Positions 13,608 to 23,122 are shown, numbered from the stretch's first letter. The stretch is 64,000 nucleotides of DNA from an uncultured Alphaproteobacteria bacterium (GCA_902597015.1 CACJWQ010000005.1:17017-81016), one strand, 5' to 3'. A program made the numbers and translations. The notes: generated by a model not told the origin, from the letters alone.

Positions 13608-14482
13608 TAATTTTGGATATCTATTTCACCAAAAAACTTTTCACAAACTTCCCCAGGAGCAATTACCATAGACATCTCTGTATCTCCAAAAGTATCTTTA
13701 CAAGCTTGCATTGTTCTTAAGAAATCAAAAAATTCCTCATCAAGACTATAAGCATCACCTAATATTCTATTTTTAGCAGCATCTCCTTCACCTCTTAGTA
13801 TTGATGAAGTTCTTTCGGCTTCGGCTAGAATTACTGTTTGTTGTCTATCCGCTGAAGCAACAATTTCTTTAGAAAGTTCTTCACCTTCTGCTCTTAATAA
13901 ATTTGCTTCTTTTTCACGTTCAGAACGCATTCTTTGATAAACGTTATTAGATACTTGTTCGGTTAAATCTGTTCTTCCAATTCTAATATCTACAATTTTA
14001 ACACCAAAAGAATTTTCATTAACCTTAATTTGTTTTTCAATTTCATTCATAATATTAATACGTTCGTCACTGAGAAGAGAGGTCAGAGAATATTGAGCTA
14101 TTACACCCCTAACCGCTGCATTTATTATCCTTCCAAATCTATCCGAAAAAGTAGTCTCATTTCTAACTGTCTGATAAAACTTTAGAGGATCAACAATGTT
14201 GTATCTAGCAAATGAATCAACAATAATTCTTTTTTGATCTGAAAGTATCATTTCTTCAGGCTGTGGATCGAGATTAAGTAATCTAGAATCTAAAAAAACG
14301 GCATCTTGAATAAATGGAATTTTAAATTGAAGGCCAGGTTTTGTAACAACTTTTCTTGGGTCACCAAATTGAAGCACTAAAGCTTGCTTAGTTTCATTTA
14401 CAATAAAAAAAGCTCCCGTAAAAGTTAGGAATAGAATAAATAAAACTAAAACTATAAGTAAATTTCTTGCACTAAATCTCAT
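13607..14482 (-). CDS. hflC: HflC, SPFH-domain modulator of FtsH
   Basis: Supplied ORF extends to 14512; conserved start is probably internal MRFSARNLLIV. SPFH protein paired with hflK. Confidence 0.92.
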   Translation of the reverse strand: MRFSARNLLIVLVLFILFLTFTGAFFIVNETKQALVLQFGDPRKVVTKPGLQFKIPFIQDAVFLDSRLLNLDPQPEEMILSDQKRIIVDSFARYNIVDPLKFYQTVRNETTFSDRFGRIINAAVRGVIAQYSLTSLLSDERINIMNEIEKQIKVNENSFGVKIVDIRIGRTDLTEQVSNNVYQRMRSEREKEANLLRAEGEELSKEIVASADRQQTVILAEAERTSSILRGEGDAAKNRILGDAYSLDEEFFDFLRTMQACKDTFGDTEMSMVIAPGEVCEKFFGEIDIQN

Positions 14483-14483
14483 C

Positions 14484-15590
14484 TTAATTATTTCCTGACT
14501 TTTTAAGTTCATTCAATGGAAGGTAAGGAACTACACCTTGTCCATTGCCAGTATCATCTAAAATTATTTTGTTCTTACCTTCTAAAACTTCTCTTAAAGT
14601 TTCTAAATATATTCTTCTTTTAGTTACTTCTTTCGCATCTTTATAACTGTTGTAAACATCTATAAAGTTTTGCGCTACACCTTCTGCTTGTTTAACCACC
14701 TGCTCTTTATAAGCTGTAGCAGCTTCAACGAGTTTTGCTGCTTCACCACGAGCATTAGGTACAATTCTATTTAAATAAGTGTTTGCTTCGTTAACTAATC
14801 TTTCTTTATCTTGTCTTGCTCTTTGGACTTCATCAAAAGCATCAATTACTTGGTCTGGCGGATCAACACTTTGCAGTTGAACTGATTGAATTAAAACACC
14901 ACTTTCATAGGAATCTAAAACTAGTTGTAACTCATTTCTTACAACTTGTTCAACCTCTTGACGACCTTCTGTAAGTAAGAATTGAAGATCTCTTTGACCA
15001 ACAACTTCACGAACGACACTTTCAGACATATCTTTTACAGTAAGCTCTGGATTTCTAAGTTTAAATAAAAAGTTTCCAGCATCTTTTATTTTAAATAGAA
15101 CTGTAAATGCTACGTCTGCTATATTTTGATCACCTGTAAGCATTAAACTTTCTTCAATTACTTTTCGCTCTGCATTTGAATTTGAGGCAAAACCAAGATC
15201 ACTTGCACTTCTAAAGCCAACATTAATCTTTCTAATCACTTCAACTTTTGGTGTAACAGTCTGTCCGATTGGAGTGGGAAAAAAGTAATGTAATCCTGGC
15301 TCAGTTGTTTGACCATTCCATCTTCCAAATAAAAGTTCTACACCTTGTTCATCAGGCTCAACTCTGTAAAAACCAGTAGCTAGCCATAGTAAAACAGCTA
15401 CTATTATAAATATTGAAAGGTTACGTCTGCCACCAAATTTAAAATTGCCAAATCTATCTTTTGCTTTTCTAATGGAATCTTCAAAATCTCTTCTATTTGG
15501 ACCGTCTCCAGACCCGCCTGAACCCCAAGGGTTGTTATTTCCACCTGATCCCCAAGGATTATTATCGTTGTTATTTTTGTTCCAGTTCAT
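14484..15590 (-). CDS. hflK: HflK, SPFH-domain modulator of FtsH
   Basis: 368 aa; Gly/Asn-rich N-terminus NNPWGSGG repeats, TM, SPFH domain, VDPPDQVIDAFDEVQRARQDKERL. Confidence 0.95.
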   Translation of the reverse strand: MNWNKNNNDNNPWGSGGNNNPWGSGGSGDGPNRRDFEDSIRKAKDRFGNFKFGGRRNLSIFIIVAVLLWLATGFYRVEPDEQGVELLFGRWNGQTTEPGLHYFFPTPIGQTVTPKVEVIRKINVGFRSASDLGFASNSNAERKVIEESLMLTGDQNIADVAFTVLFKIKDAGNFLFKLRNPELTVKDMSESVVREVVGQRDLQFLLTEGRQEVEQVVRNELQLVLDSYESGVLIQSVQLQSVDPPDQVIDAFDEVQRARQDKERLVNEANTYLNRIVPNARGEAAKLVEAATAYKEQVVKQAEGVAQNFIDVYNSYKDAKEVTKRRIYLETLREVLEGKNKIILDDTGNGQGVVPYLPLNELKKSGNN

Positions 15591-15676
15591 ATATTATTGA
15601 TAATATTGGCTCTATCTACTAACACTAATTATATTATTTAATAACTAATATTTGAGTAAATCTGGAAAAATCAAGT

Positions 15677-16720
15677 ATGTCTGATGAAATTTTATCTTTA
15701 ATTTATACATTTTCTAAGAAATTTAGTGATCCTGAAACAAATCTTAGTTTTGATCCTAAAAATCAAAATATTTCAGCAGTTGTAAAAGGGGGCAATGTAA
15801 ACATTTCCTTGCTTGTAAAAGGTCAAAAAGAAGATCAATATCTGAATATTGCAAGATTGCTTAAAAATAATGTTGAGCAAATTTCTGGAATACTTTCTGT
15901 AAATGTAATTATAAACTCAGATGTAGAAAGTACTAAAACAAATAATAATGATAATAAAAGATTTAAAATTGATGCAAAAAATATTGTAGCAATTGCTAGT
16001 GGTAAGGGTGGAGTTGGCAAATCAACATTTTCGGTAAATCTTGCCACAGCATTAAGCTCATTAGATCTTAAGATCGGTTTACTTGATGCAGATATTTATG
16101 GTCCTAGTATTCCTAGAATGATGGGTATTTCAAAAAAACCTATAATGAATGAAAACAAAAAACTTGTACCTTTAGAAAATTATGGAATTAAATTGATGTC
16201 TATTGGTTTTATTCTTGACTCTGAGGCTCCAACAATTTGGAGAGGACCAATGGTCATGAAAGCTTTAGAGCAAATGTTTAATGGAGTTGAATGGGGTGAA
16301 TTAGATTACCTTATAATAGATCTGCCACCAGGCACTGGAGATGCTCAGCTTACTTTGGCCCAAAGTTCAAAACTTTCTGGATCAATTGTAATTTCAACAC
16401 CTCAAGATGTAGCTCTTACTGATGCTAGAAAAGGAATAAATATGTTTAAAAAAGTAAATGTTGATATTCTTGGTATTGTTGAAAATATGAGTTATTTCAT
16501 ATGTGATAACTGTAATCAAAAACATTATATATTTTCAAAAGATGGTGTGAAAAAAGAAGCTCAAGAATTTAAAATACCTTTTTTAGGAGAAATTCCTATT
16601 GATACAAATTTAAGAATTCAATCAGACAATGGAATACCTGCTTTAATAGATAATCCAGATGGTGAAATTGCAAAAAAATTTATATCAATTGCTAAAAACT
16701 TAAAAAAATCTCTAGATTAA
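15677..16720 (+). CDS. mrp: Mrp/ApbC-type P-loop Fe-S cluster carrier
   Basis: 347 aa; N-terminal MIP18-like domain, GKGGVGKSTFSVNLA, LIIDLPPGTGDAQLTL, CXXC (CDNC). Confidence 0.95.
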   Translation: MSDEILSLIYTFSKKFSDPETNLSFDPKNQNISAVVKGGNVNISLLVKGQKEDQYLNIARLLKNNVEQISGILSVNVIINSDVESTKTNNNDNKRFKIDAKNIVAIASGKGGVGKSTFSVNLATALSSLDLKIGLLDADIYGPSIPRMMGISKKPIMNENKKLVPLENYGIKLMSIGFILDSEAPTIWRGPMVMKALEQMFNGVEWGELDYLIIDLPPGTGDAQLTLAQSSKLSGSIVISTPQDVALTDARKGINMFKKVNVDILGIVENMSYFICDNCNQKHYIFSKDGVKKEAQEFKIPFLGEIPIDTNLRIQSDNGIPALIDNPDGEIAKKFISIAKNLKKSLD

Positions 16721-17556
16721 ACATTCATCAGAGCATCAATTTTTTCATGATGCTGATAGTTTATTAATTTAAAATCATTTACGTTGTATTTAAAAAAATC
16801 TTTTGTTTCGAATTGAAGTTCAGGTAATTTTTTAGGCACTCTGTCTAATTGGATTTTTACCTGCTCAAAATGTTCTCTATAGATGTGAAAATCTCCTAAA
16901 GAATGAATAAAAGTTCCAACTTCTAATTTACACTCTCTAGCTAACATATGAGTTAAAAGACTATAACTAGCTATATTAAATGGAACTCCCAAAAACATGT
17001 CACATGACCTTTGATATAATTGGCAGCTTAATTTATTATTAGAAATAAAAAATTGTGAAAATGCATGACATGCTGGCAATGACATATTTTTAATCTCCGG
17101 AGGGTTCCAAGCTGAAATTATATGACGCCTTCCATTTGGATCTTCTTTTAATCCTTTAATTAGATTTAAGACTTGATCTTCTCCATTAAAATTTCTCCAT
17201 TGAACTCCATAAATTTTACCGACATCTCCTTCAAACCGGGCATGTGTTTTCCAGTAATCAGCTTGAGCATTTTGTGTCCAAATAGTTTTTTTATCTTTTA
17301 AATTTTCTCTTGAATCATTGTATAAAATTTCAGCAAGTCTTCTCTCATCATCTGAACCTTCGATGAACCACAATAACTCTGAAACTACAGATTTCCATGC
17401 TAGTTTTTTAGTCGTTATTGCAGGAAAACCTTTTGATAGATCATAATGCATTTGATAACCAAATGATTTTCTAACACCTCCCGCTCTACTTTCAACATCA
17501 GAGCCATTATTATAACAATATCTCAAAGCATCTAGGTATTGTTTCATCTTTCCCAA
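16717..17556 (-). CDS. thyA: Thymidylate synthase (ThyA type)
   Basis: 279 aa; SLPACHAFSQFFI..LSCQLYQRSCDMFLGVPFNIASYSLL. Confidence 0.97.
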   Translation of the reverse strand: MGKMKQYLDALRYCYNNGSDVESRAGGVRKSFGYQMHYDLSKGFPAITTKKLAWKSVVSELLWFIEGSDDERRLAEILYNDSRENLKDKKTIWTQNAQADYWKTHARFEGDVGKIYGVQWRNFNGEDQVLNLIKGLKEDPNGRRHIISAWNPPEIKNMSLPACHAFSQFFISNNKLSCQLYQRSCDMFLGVPFNIASYSLLTHMLARECKLEVGTFIHSLGDFHIYREHFEQVKIQLDRVPKKLPELQFETKDFFKYNVNDFKLINYQHHEKIDALMNV

Positions 17557-18032
17557 ATCTCAAAATGGCAAGTTGAGTCACCATTTATTTTTTTAATCAT
17601 TTTCATATTATTTTCTATAGAAGTAATATCTATAAATTTTTCACAATTGTAATTACCGTAGATTCTAGTGAGATAAAATTGTTCTATGGATTTAAAAGTT
17701 AAATTTATTATTTCTGAACCTCCAATTATAAAAATATCCTTTTCTATATGTTTTAATTGAAGATTTTGAATTTGATCATTTATATTTCCACTCAAGTAAT
17801 AATCTGCTCCTTCAATTAATTCTTTATCTTTGCTTGTAATTAGAACATTTATTCTTGATTTTAGAGGTGTAGGCATAAAAGGATCTTCCCAAGTCTTCCT
17901 TCCCATTACTACAACATTATTTATAGTATTTTCTTTAAACCATTTTAGATCAATTGAATTTTTTGGCCAGGGCATACTTTGGCCCTTACTTATTCCCCCT
18001 ATTTCATCTACTGCCATTATTGCTTTGATCAT
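17544..18032 (-). CDS. folA: Dihydrofolate reductase
   Basis: 162 aa; IMAVDEIGGISKGQSMPWPKNSIDLKWFKENTINNVVVMGRKTWE. Confidence 0.95.
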   Translation of the reverse strand: MIKAIMAVDEIGGISKGQSMPWPKNSIDLKWFKENTINNVVVMGRKTWEDPFMPTPLKSRINVLITSKDKELIEGADYYLSGNINDQIQNLQLKHIEKDIFIIGGSEIINLTFKSIEQFYLTRIYGNYNCEKFIDITSIENNMKMIKKINGDSTCHFEIWER

Positions 18033-18129
18033 ATTTTTTTATTTTATGTCTTAATTAGTAACAATTTTTTTTTTTAATTGCTAGGTTTCAAGACAAAACT
18101 TTCAAGTATAATTAGTTTAAGGTATAATG

Positions 18130-18392
18130 AAAATGTTGCTTTGCAACTAAGATAATAAATGCTTTGTGCAATAAGTTATTCGGACCCGGGGGCAGTACCC
18201 GGCGTCTCCACCAAATATGGGGACGAAATAGGTTTGACGGTAATTCAAAGACAAAGACTTTATCCGGTATTGTACCACCGTTATCGGGCTATTTTATAAA
18301 CGCTAACGATAATAGATTAGCACTTGCTGCCTAGATTCTAGGTGAGCGCGGTCAGGGGCACCGAGCAACAGAACGCCCCACTACATTCTTAA
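18130..18392 (+). ncRNA. ssrA: tmRNA, circularly permuted two-piece alphaproteobacterial form (acceptor piece first, coding piece second); outer ends approximate
   Basis: Acceptor-piece 3' end CGTCTCC-A-CCA (18203-18213), 5-nt spacer AATAT (18214-18218), coding-piece 5' end GGGGACG (18219-18225) forming a 7-bp acceptor stem with G3-U70; tag frame GCT AAC GAT AAT AGA TTA GCA CTT GCT GCC TAG at 18302-18334 (ANDNRLALAA*). Confidence 0.95.
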
Positions 18393-18470
18393 ATTGTATT
18401 TCTTTTATTTTGTTTTTTTTAAGTTGCTATAAACTTCTGATTAATATGTGTATAAATAAATTAAGGTTTT

Positions 18471-18827
18471 CTAATTTTCACCAAACCATTCCCAAATAAC
18501 TTCGGCAATAATATCACAACTTGTTCCGCCTGATTCAATTACTAAAGCTGCACCTTCTGCACCATTTTCCCAAGCCAATTCCTGACTTTCGGTTAGATGA
18601 TCTAACTCTGACGAGTATTTTTGAAATCTAGGACTTTCTTGTAATCTTTCTGTTATTAGAGTGTAATATTGATTATCTATACAGCTTTCTTCATAAACAT
18701 ATATTTGAACCCATAATCCTCCTAGAGTCGCTATATCCTCATTAGAAACTTCTACATCATGAAAAGCTAGAGCAGGATTAACAAAAAATAAGAAAACTAA
18801 GATTTTTTTTATTAGTTTTGGAAACAT
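18471..18827 (-). CDS. Hypothetical small secreted protein
   Basis: 118 aa; signal peptide MFPKLIKKILVFLFFVNPALAF; three cysteines in the mature part; no family recognised. Confidence 0.6.
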   Translation of the reverse strand: MFPKLIKKILVFLFFVNPALAFHDVEVSNEDIATLGGLWVQIYVYEESCIDNQYYTLITERLQESPRFQKYSSELDHLTESQELAWENGAEGAALVIESGGTSCDIIAEVIWEWFGEN

Positions 18828-18911
18828 AATATTAGATATTATAAATTATAAATAATTTAAATAAATATTTAAAACCATATTACTAAATTAAATTTATTTA
18901 TTATCTCTAAA

Positions 18912-19457
18912 TCAACTTTCTGAACTTTGAAAGGTGTATGGTTTTTTTGGCCAAGCATTTACTATTATCGCCCTTCTTCTTCCACTATTTATAGGACTTA
19001 CTCTGTGAGGATAAGATGGATTAAACATGATTAGTCTATTTTCTATTGGTTTTAATCTTTCAATTTTACTAGAATCAACATTATTTCGATCAGGGCTGTT
19101 AGCAATTTCTAAATATCCTCCATCTAGTTCTTCTGAAATTGCATAGTATACCAAGCCCATAGATGGCATAACTATCTCTTTTTTTTCCTGCATTAATTTT
19201 TCATCCTTATCAACATGCCAATTTAATCCGTCACCAGTTTGATGAACGTTACTCCAATACTCAAATCCGGCAATTTTATTTTCAACATTTGTAAATTGTT
19301 TCCAAACAATTTTTATAAAGTTTTCACAAATATTTCTAGGTTCAATTTTCCACCACCCATCCCACCAATTTAATTGGGCCATACTAGACCAAAATTTTTC
19401 GTTTTTTAATTCATCTAAGAGTATTTTATCTTTAATAAAATTATCTACTACAATCAT
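18912..19457 (-). CDS. Putative 2-oxoglutarate/Fe(II)-dependent oxygenase (prolyl-hydroxylase-like)
   Basis: 181 aa; HxD in LNWHVDKDE, distal H and R in YPHRVSPINSGRRRAIIVNAW. Confidence 0.75.
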   Translation of the reverse strand: MIVVDNFIKDKILLDELKNEKFWSSMAQLNWWDGWWKIEPRNICENFIKIVWKQFTNVENKIAGFEYWSNVHQTGDGLNWHVDKDEKLMQEKKEIVMPSMGLVYYAISEELDGGYLEIANSPDRNNVDSSKIERLKPIENRLIMFNPSYPHRVSPINSGRRRAIIVNAWPKKPYTFQSSES

Positions 19458-19692
19458 ATATTAAGTTTAGTAACATATTTTTGATATAAATTCTGCAATT
19501 TCATGAGTGATAATGTTATATTTTTTTTTAAAAAATTTATATTTTAATAATCATATGTTATAAACTTCTTTAATAATAAGTAAAAAAACAAATTATATGT
19601 TTATAACTTTTTTTTAAACTCAAAAGTTGTAAAATTAGAAAAAGTTAATGTACTGAGCAAAAAAACATCGTAATTAGTAAGGTAGGGAAATA

Positions 19693-20058
19693 ATGAAAAA
19701 ATTCGAAGACTTAATGAATGTTAAAAATGAAATTAAAAATATTTCTGCATCTGAAGCAAAAGAAAAAATAGATGATCCAAATGTTCAATTTATTGATGTG
19801 AGGGATAAAGAAAGTTATTCTAAAGGAACTATAGGAAATGCAATTCATTTAGATAGAGCGTTTCTTGAATTTTATCTAGCAGAAGGTAGTCCCCTAGAGA
19901 ATAAATTTTTCAAAGAAAACCCAGATAAAGATTATGTTGTATTTTGTGGCGTGGGTGGACAAGGAACTCTATCCACTAAAACAATGCAAGATATGGGTAT
20001 TAAAAATGTTAAGAATATTACCGGTGGAATGGCTGAATGGGAAAAATTAAAAAAATAA
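19693..20058 (+). CDS. Rhodanese-domain protein
   Basis: 121 aa; FIDVRDKESYSKGTIGNAIHL, catalytic-loop-like CGVGGQG, GGMAEW C-terminus. Confidence 0.88.
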   Translation: MKKFEDLMNVKNEIKNISASEAKEKIDDPNVQFIDVRDKESYSKGTIGNAIHLDRAFLEFYLAEGSPLENKFFKENPDKDYVVFCGVGGQGTLSTKTMQDMGIKNVKNITGGMAEWEKLKK

Positions 20059-20076
20059 TTTTATTAAATTAAAAAT

Positions 20077-20589
20077 TTATTTAAGTTTTTTTTCTTTCAA
20101 GAAAGGTACCATTGAACTCCATACACCATCTCTTTTTAGACGATGGAAAGTTGCAGCTAAAATATGAATACCTATAAACAAATATAGCAAGTTAACGTTT
20201 AGTTCGTGAATAATAATAATAATATCAATTAAAATTCCTTCTTTAAGTTCAATCCAAAATAAAAACCCTATCGATAATCCTGATAATGCTGTACCTGCTA
20301 ACAAAGCATACATTCCGTTATGAACAATTTTTGCAGATATTTTTTGTATTCTAGGAGTATCCTCAGGTAATGATGTTTTTTGAGTTGTTTTCATATAAAT
20401 TAAACGGATTATAAGTAGAAACAAAAAAATTAATGCAAAAATAATTTCAAATCTAAAAAGAGCATTATCTTCAAGTTGATTTATATCCTCAACTTGTTTT
20501 GCCACACCATATGCAAATAATAAAACAAAACCCCAGTGAAATAATTTTGCTATTTTACTATATTGCGAATTATTTTTATCTAAACTCAT
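20077..20589 (-). CDS. Cytochrome b561-type membrane protein
   Basis: 170 aa, four TMs, SKIAKLFHWGFVLLFAYG, LHILAATFHRLKRDGV. Confidence 0.85.
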   Translation of the reverse strand: MSLDKNNSQYSKIAKLFHWGFVLLFAYGVAKQVEDINQLEDNALFRFEIIFALIFLFLLIIRLIYMKTTQKTSLPEDTPRIQKISAKIVHNGMYALLAGTALSGLSIGFLFWIELKEGILIDIIIIIHELNVNLLYLFIGIHILAATFHRLKRDGVWSSMVPFLKEKKLK

Positions 20590-20637
20590 AAATTTTATTG
20601 CAATACTTTAAATATTTAATAAAAAAATAAAACAGAA

Positions 20638-21069
20638 ATGATCGAATATCAAAAAATACTAGATAAAAATATGCTTAATGTATTTAAAGATATTCTTAAA
20701 AACATAAAAGATAATGGATTATCAAATAATAATCATCTCTACATTACATTTTTAACGAATCATAAAAACGTTGAATTACCTAATTGGTTAAAACAAAAAT
20801 ATCCACAAGAAATGACAATTATTATTCAATATGAATATTATGATCTAGAAATAAATAAAAATAATTTTTCTATTACACTCTCATTTGGTGATATTAAAAC
20901 AAACTTAAAAATTGATTATAATGCTATTGTTTCATTTGCAGATCCTTCAGCTAATTTTGGTTTAATTTTGCAAAAAAGTAAAATTCATAAAGAAGTAAAT
21001 AAAAAATTAGAAACCAATATATCAGAAAAGGATAATGTAATTAATTTTTCAAATTATAAAAAAAATTAA
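20638..21069 (+). CDS. sspB: SspB-family ClpXP adaptor (alphaproteobacterial type)
   Basis: 143 aa; HLYITFLTNHKNVELPNWLKQKYPQEMTIIIQYEYYDLEI, FSITLSFGDIKTNLKIDYNAIVSFADPSANFGLIL. Confidence 0.85.
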   Translation: MIEYQKILDKNMLNVFKDILKNIKDNGLSNNNHLYITFLTNHKNVELPNWLKQKYPQEMTIIIQYEYYDLEINKNNFSITLSFGDIKTNLKIDYNAIVSFADPSANFGLILQKSKIHKEVNKKLETNISEKDNVINFSNYKKN

Positions 21070-21695
21070 TCTAAGTAATAATGTTCAATTAATTCACCAT
21101 TTTGGTAATCTAAACATAATGGACTTCCAGTTGGGAGTTCTATCGAAGATATTTCTTCAGGTTTGTACATGCCAACTTTAATCATAATTGCTCTTAAGGA
21201 ATTCCCATGTGCTGCAATTAAAACATTTTTTTCATTTAATATATATGGTTGAATTTTTTCAGTAAAGTAGGGAGAAACTCGGTCTACCACATCCTTAAGA
21301 CTTTCTCCATTTGGAGGCGGTGTATCATAAGATCTTCTCCATATGTGTACTTGTTCTTTTCCAAATTTATCAGCAGTTTCAGCCTTATTTAAACCAACTA
21401 AATCTCCATAATCCCTCTCATTCAGTTGTTGATCTTTTTCATATATGAGTTTTCCATCTTTATGTAAATTTTCTATCTGTGATGCCTTTATAGCTATTTC
21501 TGCTGTTTTATTTGCTCTTTCTAAAACACTACTAAAAACTTTATCAATTTTTATACTATGTTTTTTTAATAAATGTCCTGCATTATTAGCTTCATTAATA
21601 CCTTTTTCGGTTAATGGAACATCTTTCCAGCCAGTAAATCTATTTTCTAAATTCCATTGACTTTGACCATGTCTCAGTAAAACAAGTTTGTTCAT
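21066..21695 (-). CDS. gpmA: 2,3-bisphosphoglycerate-dependent phosphoglycerate mutase
   Basis: Conserved start at MNKLVLLRHGQSQWNLENRFTGW (supplied ORF extends to 21743); RHG motif, LNERDYGDLVG. Confidence 0.95.
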   Translation of the reverse strand: MNKLVLLRHGQSQWNLENRFTGWKDVPLTEKGINEANNAGHLLKKHSIKIDKVFSSVLERANKTAEIAIKASQIENLHKDGKLIYEKDQQLNERDYGDLVGLNKAETADKFGKEQVHIWRRSYDTPPPNGESLKDVVDRVSPYFTEKIQPYILNEKNVLIAAHGNSLRAIMIKVGMYKPEEISSIELPTGSPLCLDYQNGELIEHYYLD

Positions 21696-21736
21696 ATGTT
21701 TCATATAATATGTTATAAAGGTTTTGTTAATAAATA

Positions 21737-23122
21737 ATGGCATATAAAAAAAGAATAGAATTTGATAATTTAGGTTCCAAAAAAATTGATCAAAATAAAC
21801 TTTGGGGTGCGCAAACTCAAAGATCCTTAGAAAATTTTAAAATTGGCAGTGAAAAAATACCATCAGAATTAATTATCGCATTAGGTCAGCAAAAGAAAGC
21901 AGCTGCAGCAGCTAACATAGAACTAGGTGTTATAGATAAAAAATTGGGAACATTAATATCTAAAGCCTGCGATGATATTATTAATTTAAAACTTATTGAA
22001 GAGTTTCCATTATCAGTATGGCAAACTGGATCTGGAACTCAAACTAATATGAATGCAAATGAGGTAATTAGTAATCATATAATCAAAAAATTAAAAGGAA
22101 GAATTGGAAGTAAAAAACCTATTCACCCAAATGATCATGTAAATTTATCTCAATCATCAAATGATACCTTTCCAACAATAATGCATGTTGCAATAAATGA
22201 GTTATCAATAAAAAATTTAATTCCAAATCTAAAAGATTTAATAAAAGAATTTCAAAAAAAGAAAAAAAAATTTAAAAATATAATTAAAATAGGAAGAACT
22301 CATACTCAAGATGCAACACCAATCACTTTAGGTGATGAGTTTTCTGCCTTTTGTTCTCAATTGCAAGCCTGTTTAAATAGAATAGAAGTTTCAAAATCAG
22401 AATTAAAATATCTTGCTCAGGGTGGGACTGCTGTAGGTTCTGGAATTAATGCACCAAAAAAATTTGATAAAGTATTTTGTAAATATTTAAATAAACTTAC
22501 TAGAGATAATTATAAACCATCTCAAAATAAATTTGAGTCTTTAGCTTCTCATGATCCACTAATAAATTTTTCAAATTCTTTAAAAACTTTATCAATTTCA
22601 TTATTAAAAATAATAAATGACATTAGATTTTTGGCATCTGGACCTAGATCGGGTTTAGGAGAATTGATATTACCTGCAAATGAACCCGGATCATCAATAA
22701 TGCCAGGAAAAATAAATCCAACTCAAATTGAAGCATTAAGTATGGTCTGCGTTCAAGTAATTGGAAATAGTACAACTGTAGATATTGCAGGTTCAAATGG
22801 CCACTTTCAATTAAATGCCTATAAACCAGTTATTGCCTTGAATATAATTCAATCTATTAATCTTATTAACGATGGAATAAAAAGTTTTAATAAAAATTGT
22901 TTAAAAGGAATTAAGGCAAATAAAATAAGGATTGATAATCATTTAAATAATTCTTTAATGCTTGTAACTGCTTTAAATAAAAGTATTGGATATGATAATG
23001 CAGCAAAAATTGCTAAAAAAGCATTTGATGAAAATTTGACTCTTAAAGAAGCGGCATTAAAATTAAAAATAATTTCTGAAAAGGAATTTGATAAGATAGT
23101 TAATCCAAAGAAAATGATTTAA
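21737..23122 (+). CDS. fumC: Fumarate hydratase class II
   Basis: 461 aa; WGAQTQRSLENFKIG, GSSIMPGKINPTQIEAL. Confidence 0.97.
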   Translation: MAYKKRIEFDNLGSKKIDQNKLWGAQTQRSLENFKIGSEKIPSELIIALGQQKKAAAAANIELGVIDKKLGTLISKACDDIINLKLIEEFPLSVWQTGSGTQTNMNANEVISNHIIKKLKGRIGSKKPIHPNDHVNLSQSSNDTFPTIMHVAINELSIKNLIPNLKDLIKEFQKKKKKFKNIIKIGRTHTQDATPITLGDEFSAFCSQLQACLNRIEVSKSELKYLAQGGTAVGSGINAPKKFDKVFCKYLNKLTRDNYKPSQNKFESLASHDPLINFSNSLKTLSISLLKIINDIRFLASGPRSGLGELILPANEPGSSIMPGKINPTQIEALSMVCVQVIGNSTTVDIAGSNGHFQLNAYKPVIALNIIQSINLINDGIKSFNKNCLKGIKANKIRIDNHLNNSLMLVTALNKSIGYDNAAKIAKKAFDENLTLKEAALKLKIISEKEFDKIVNPKKMI

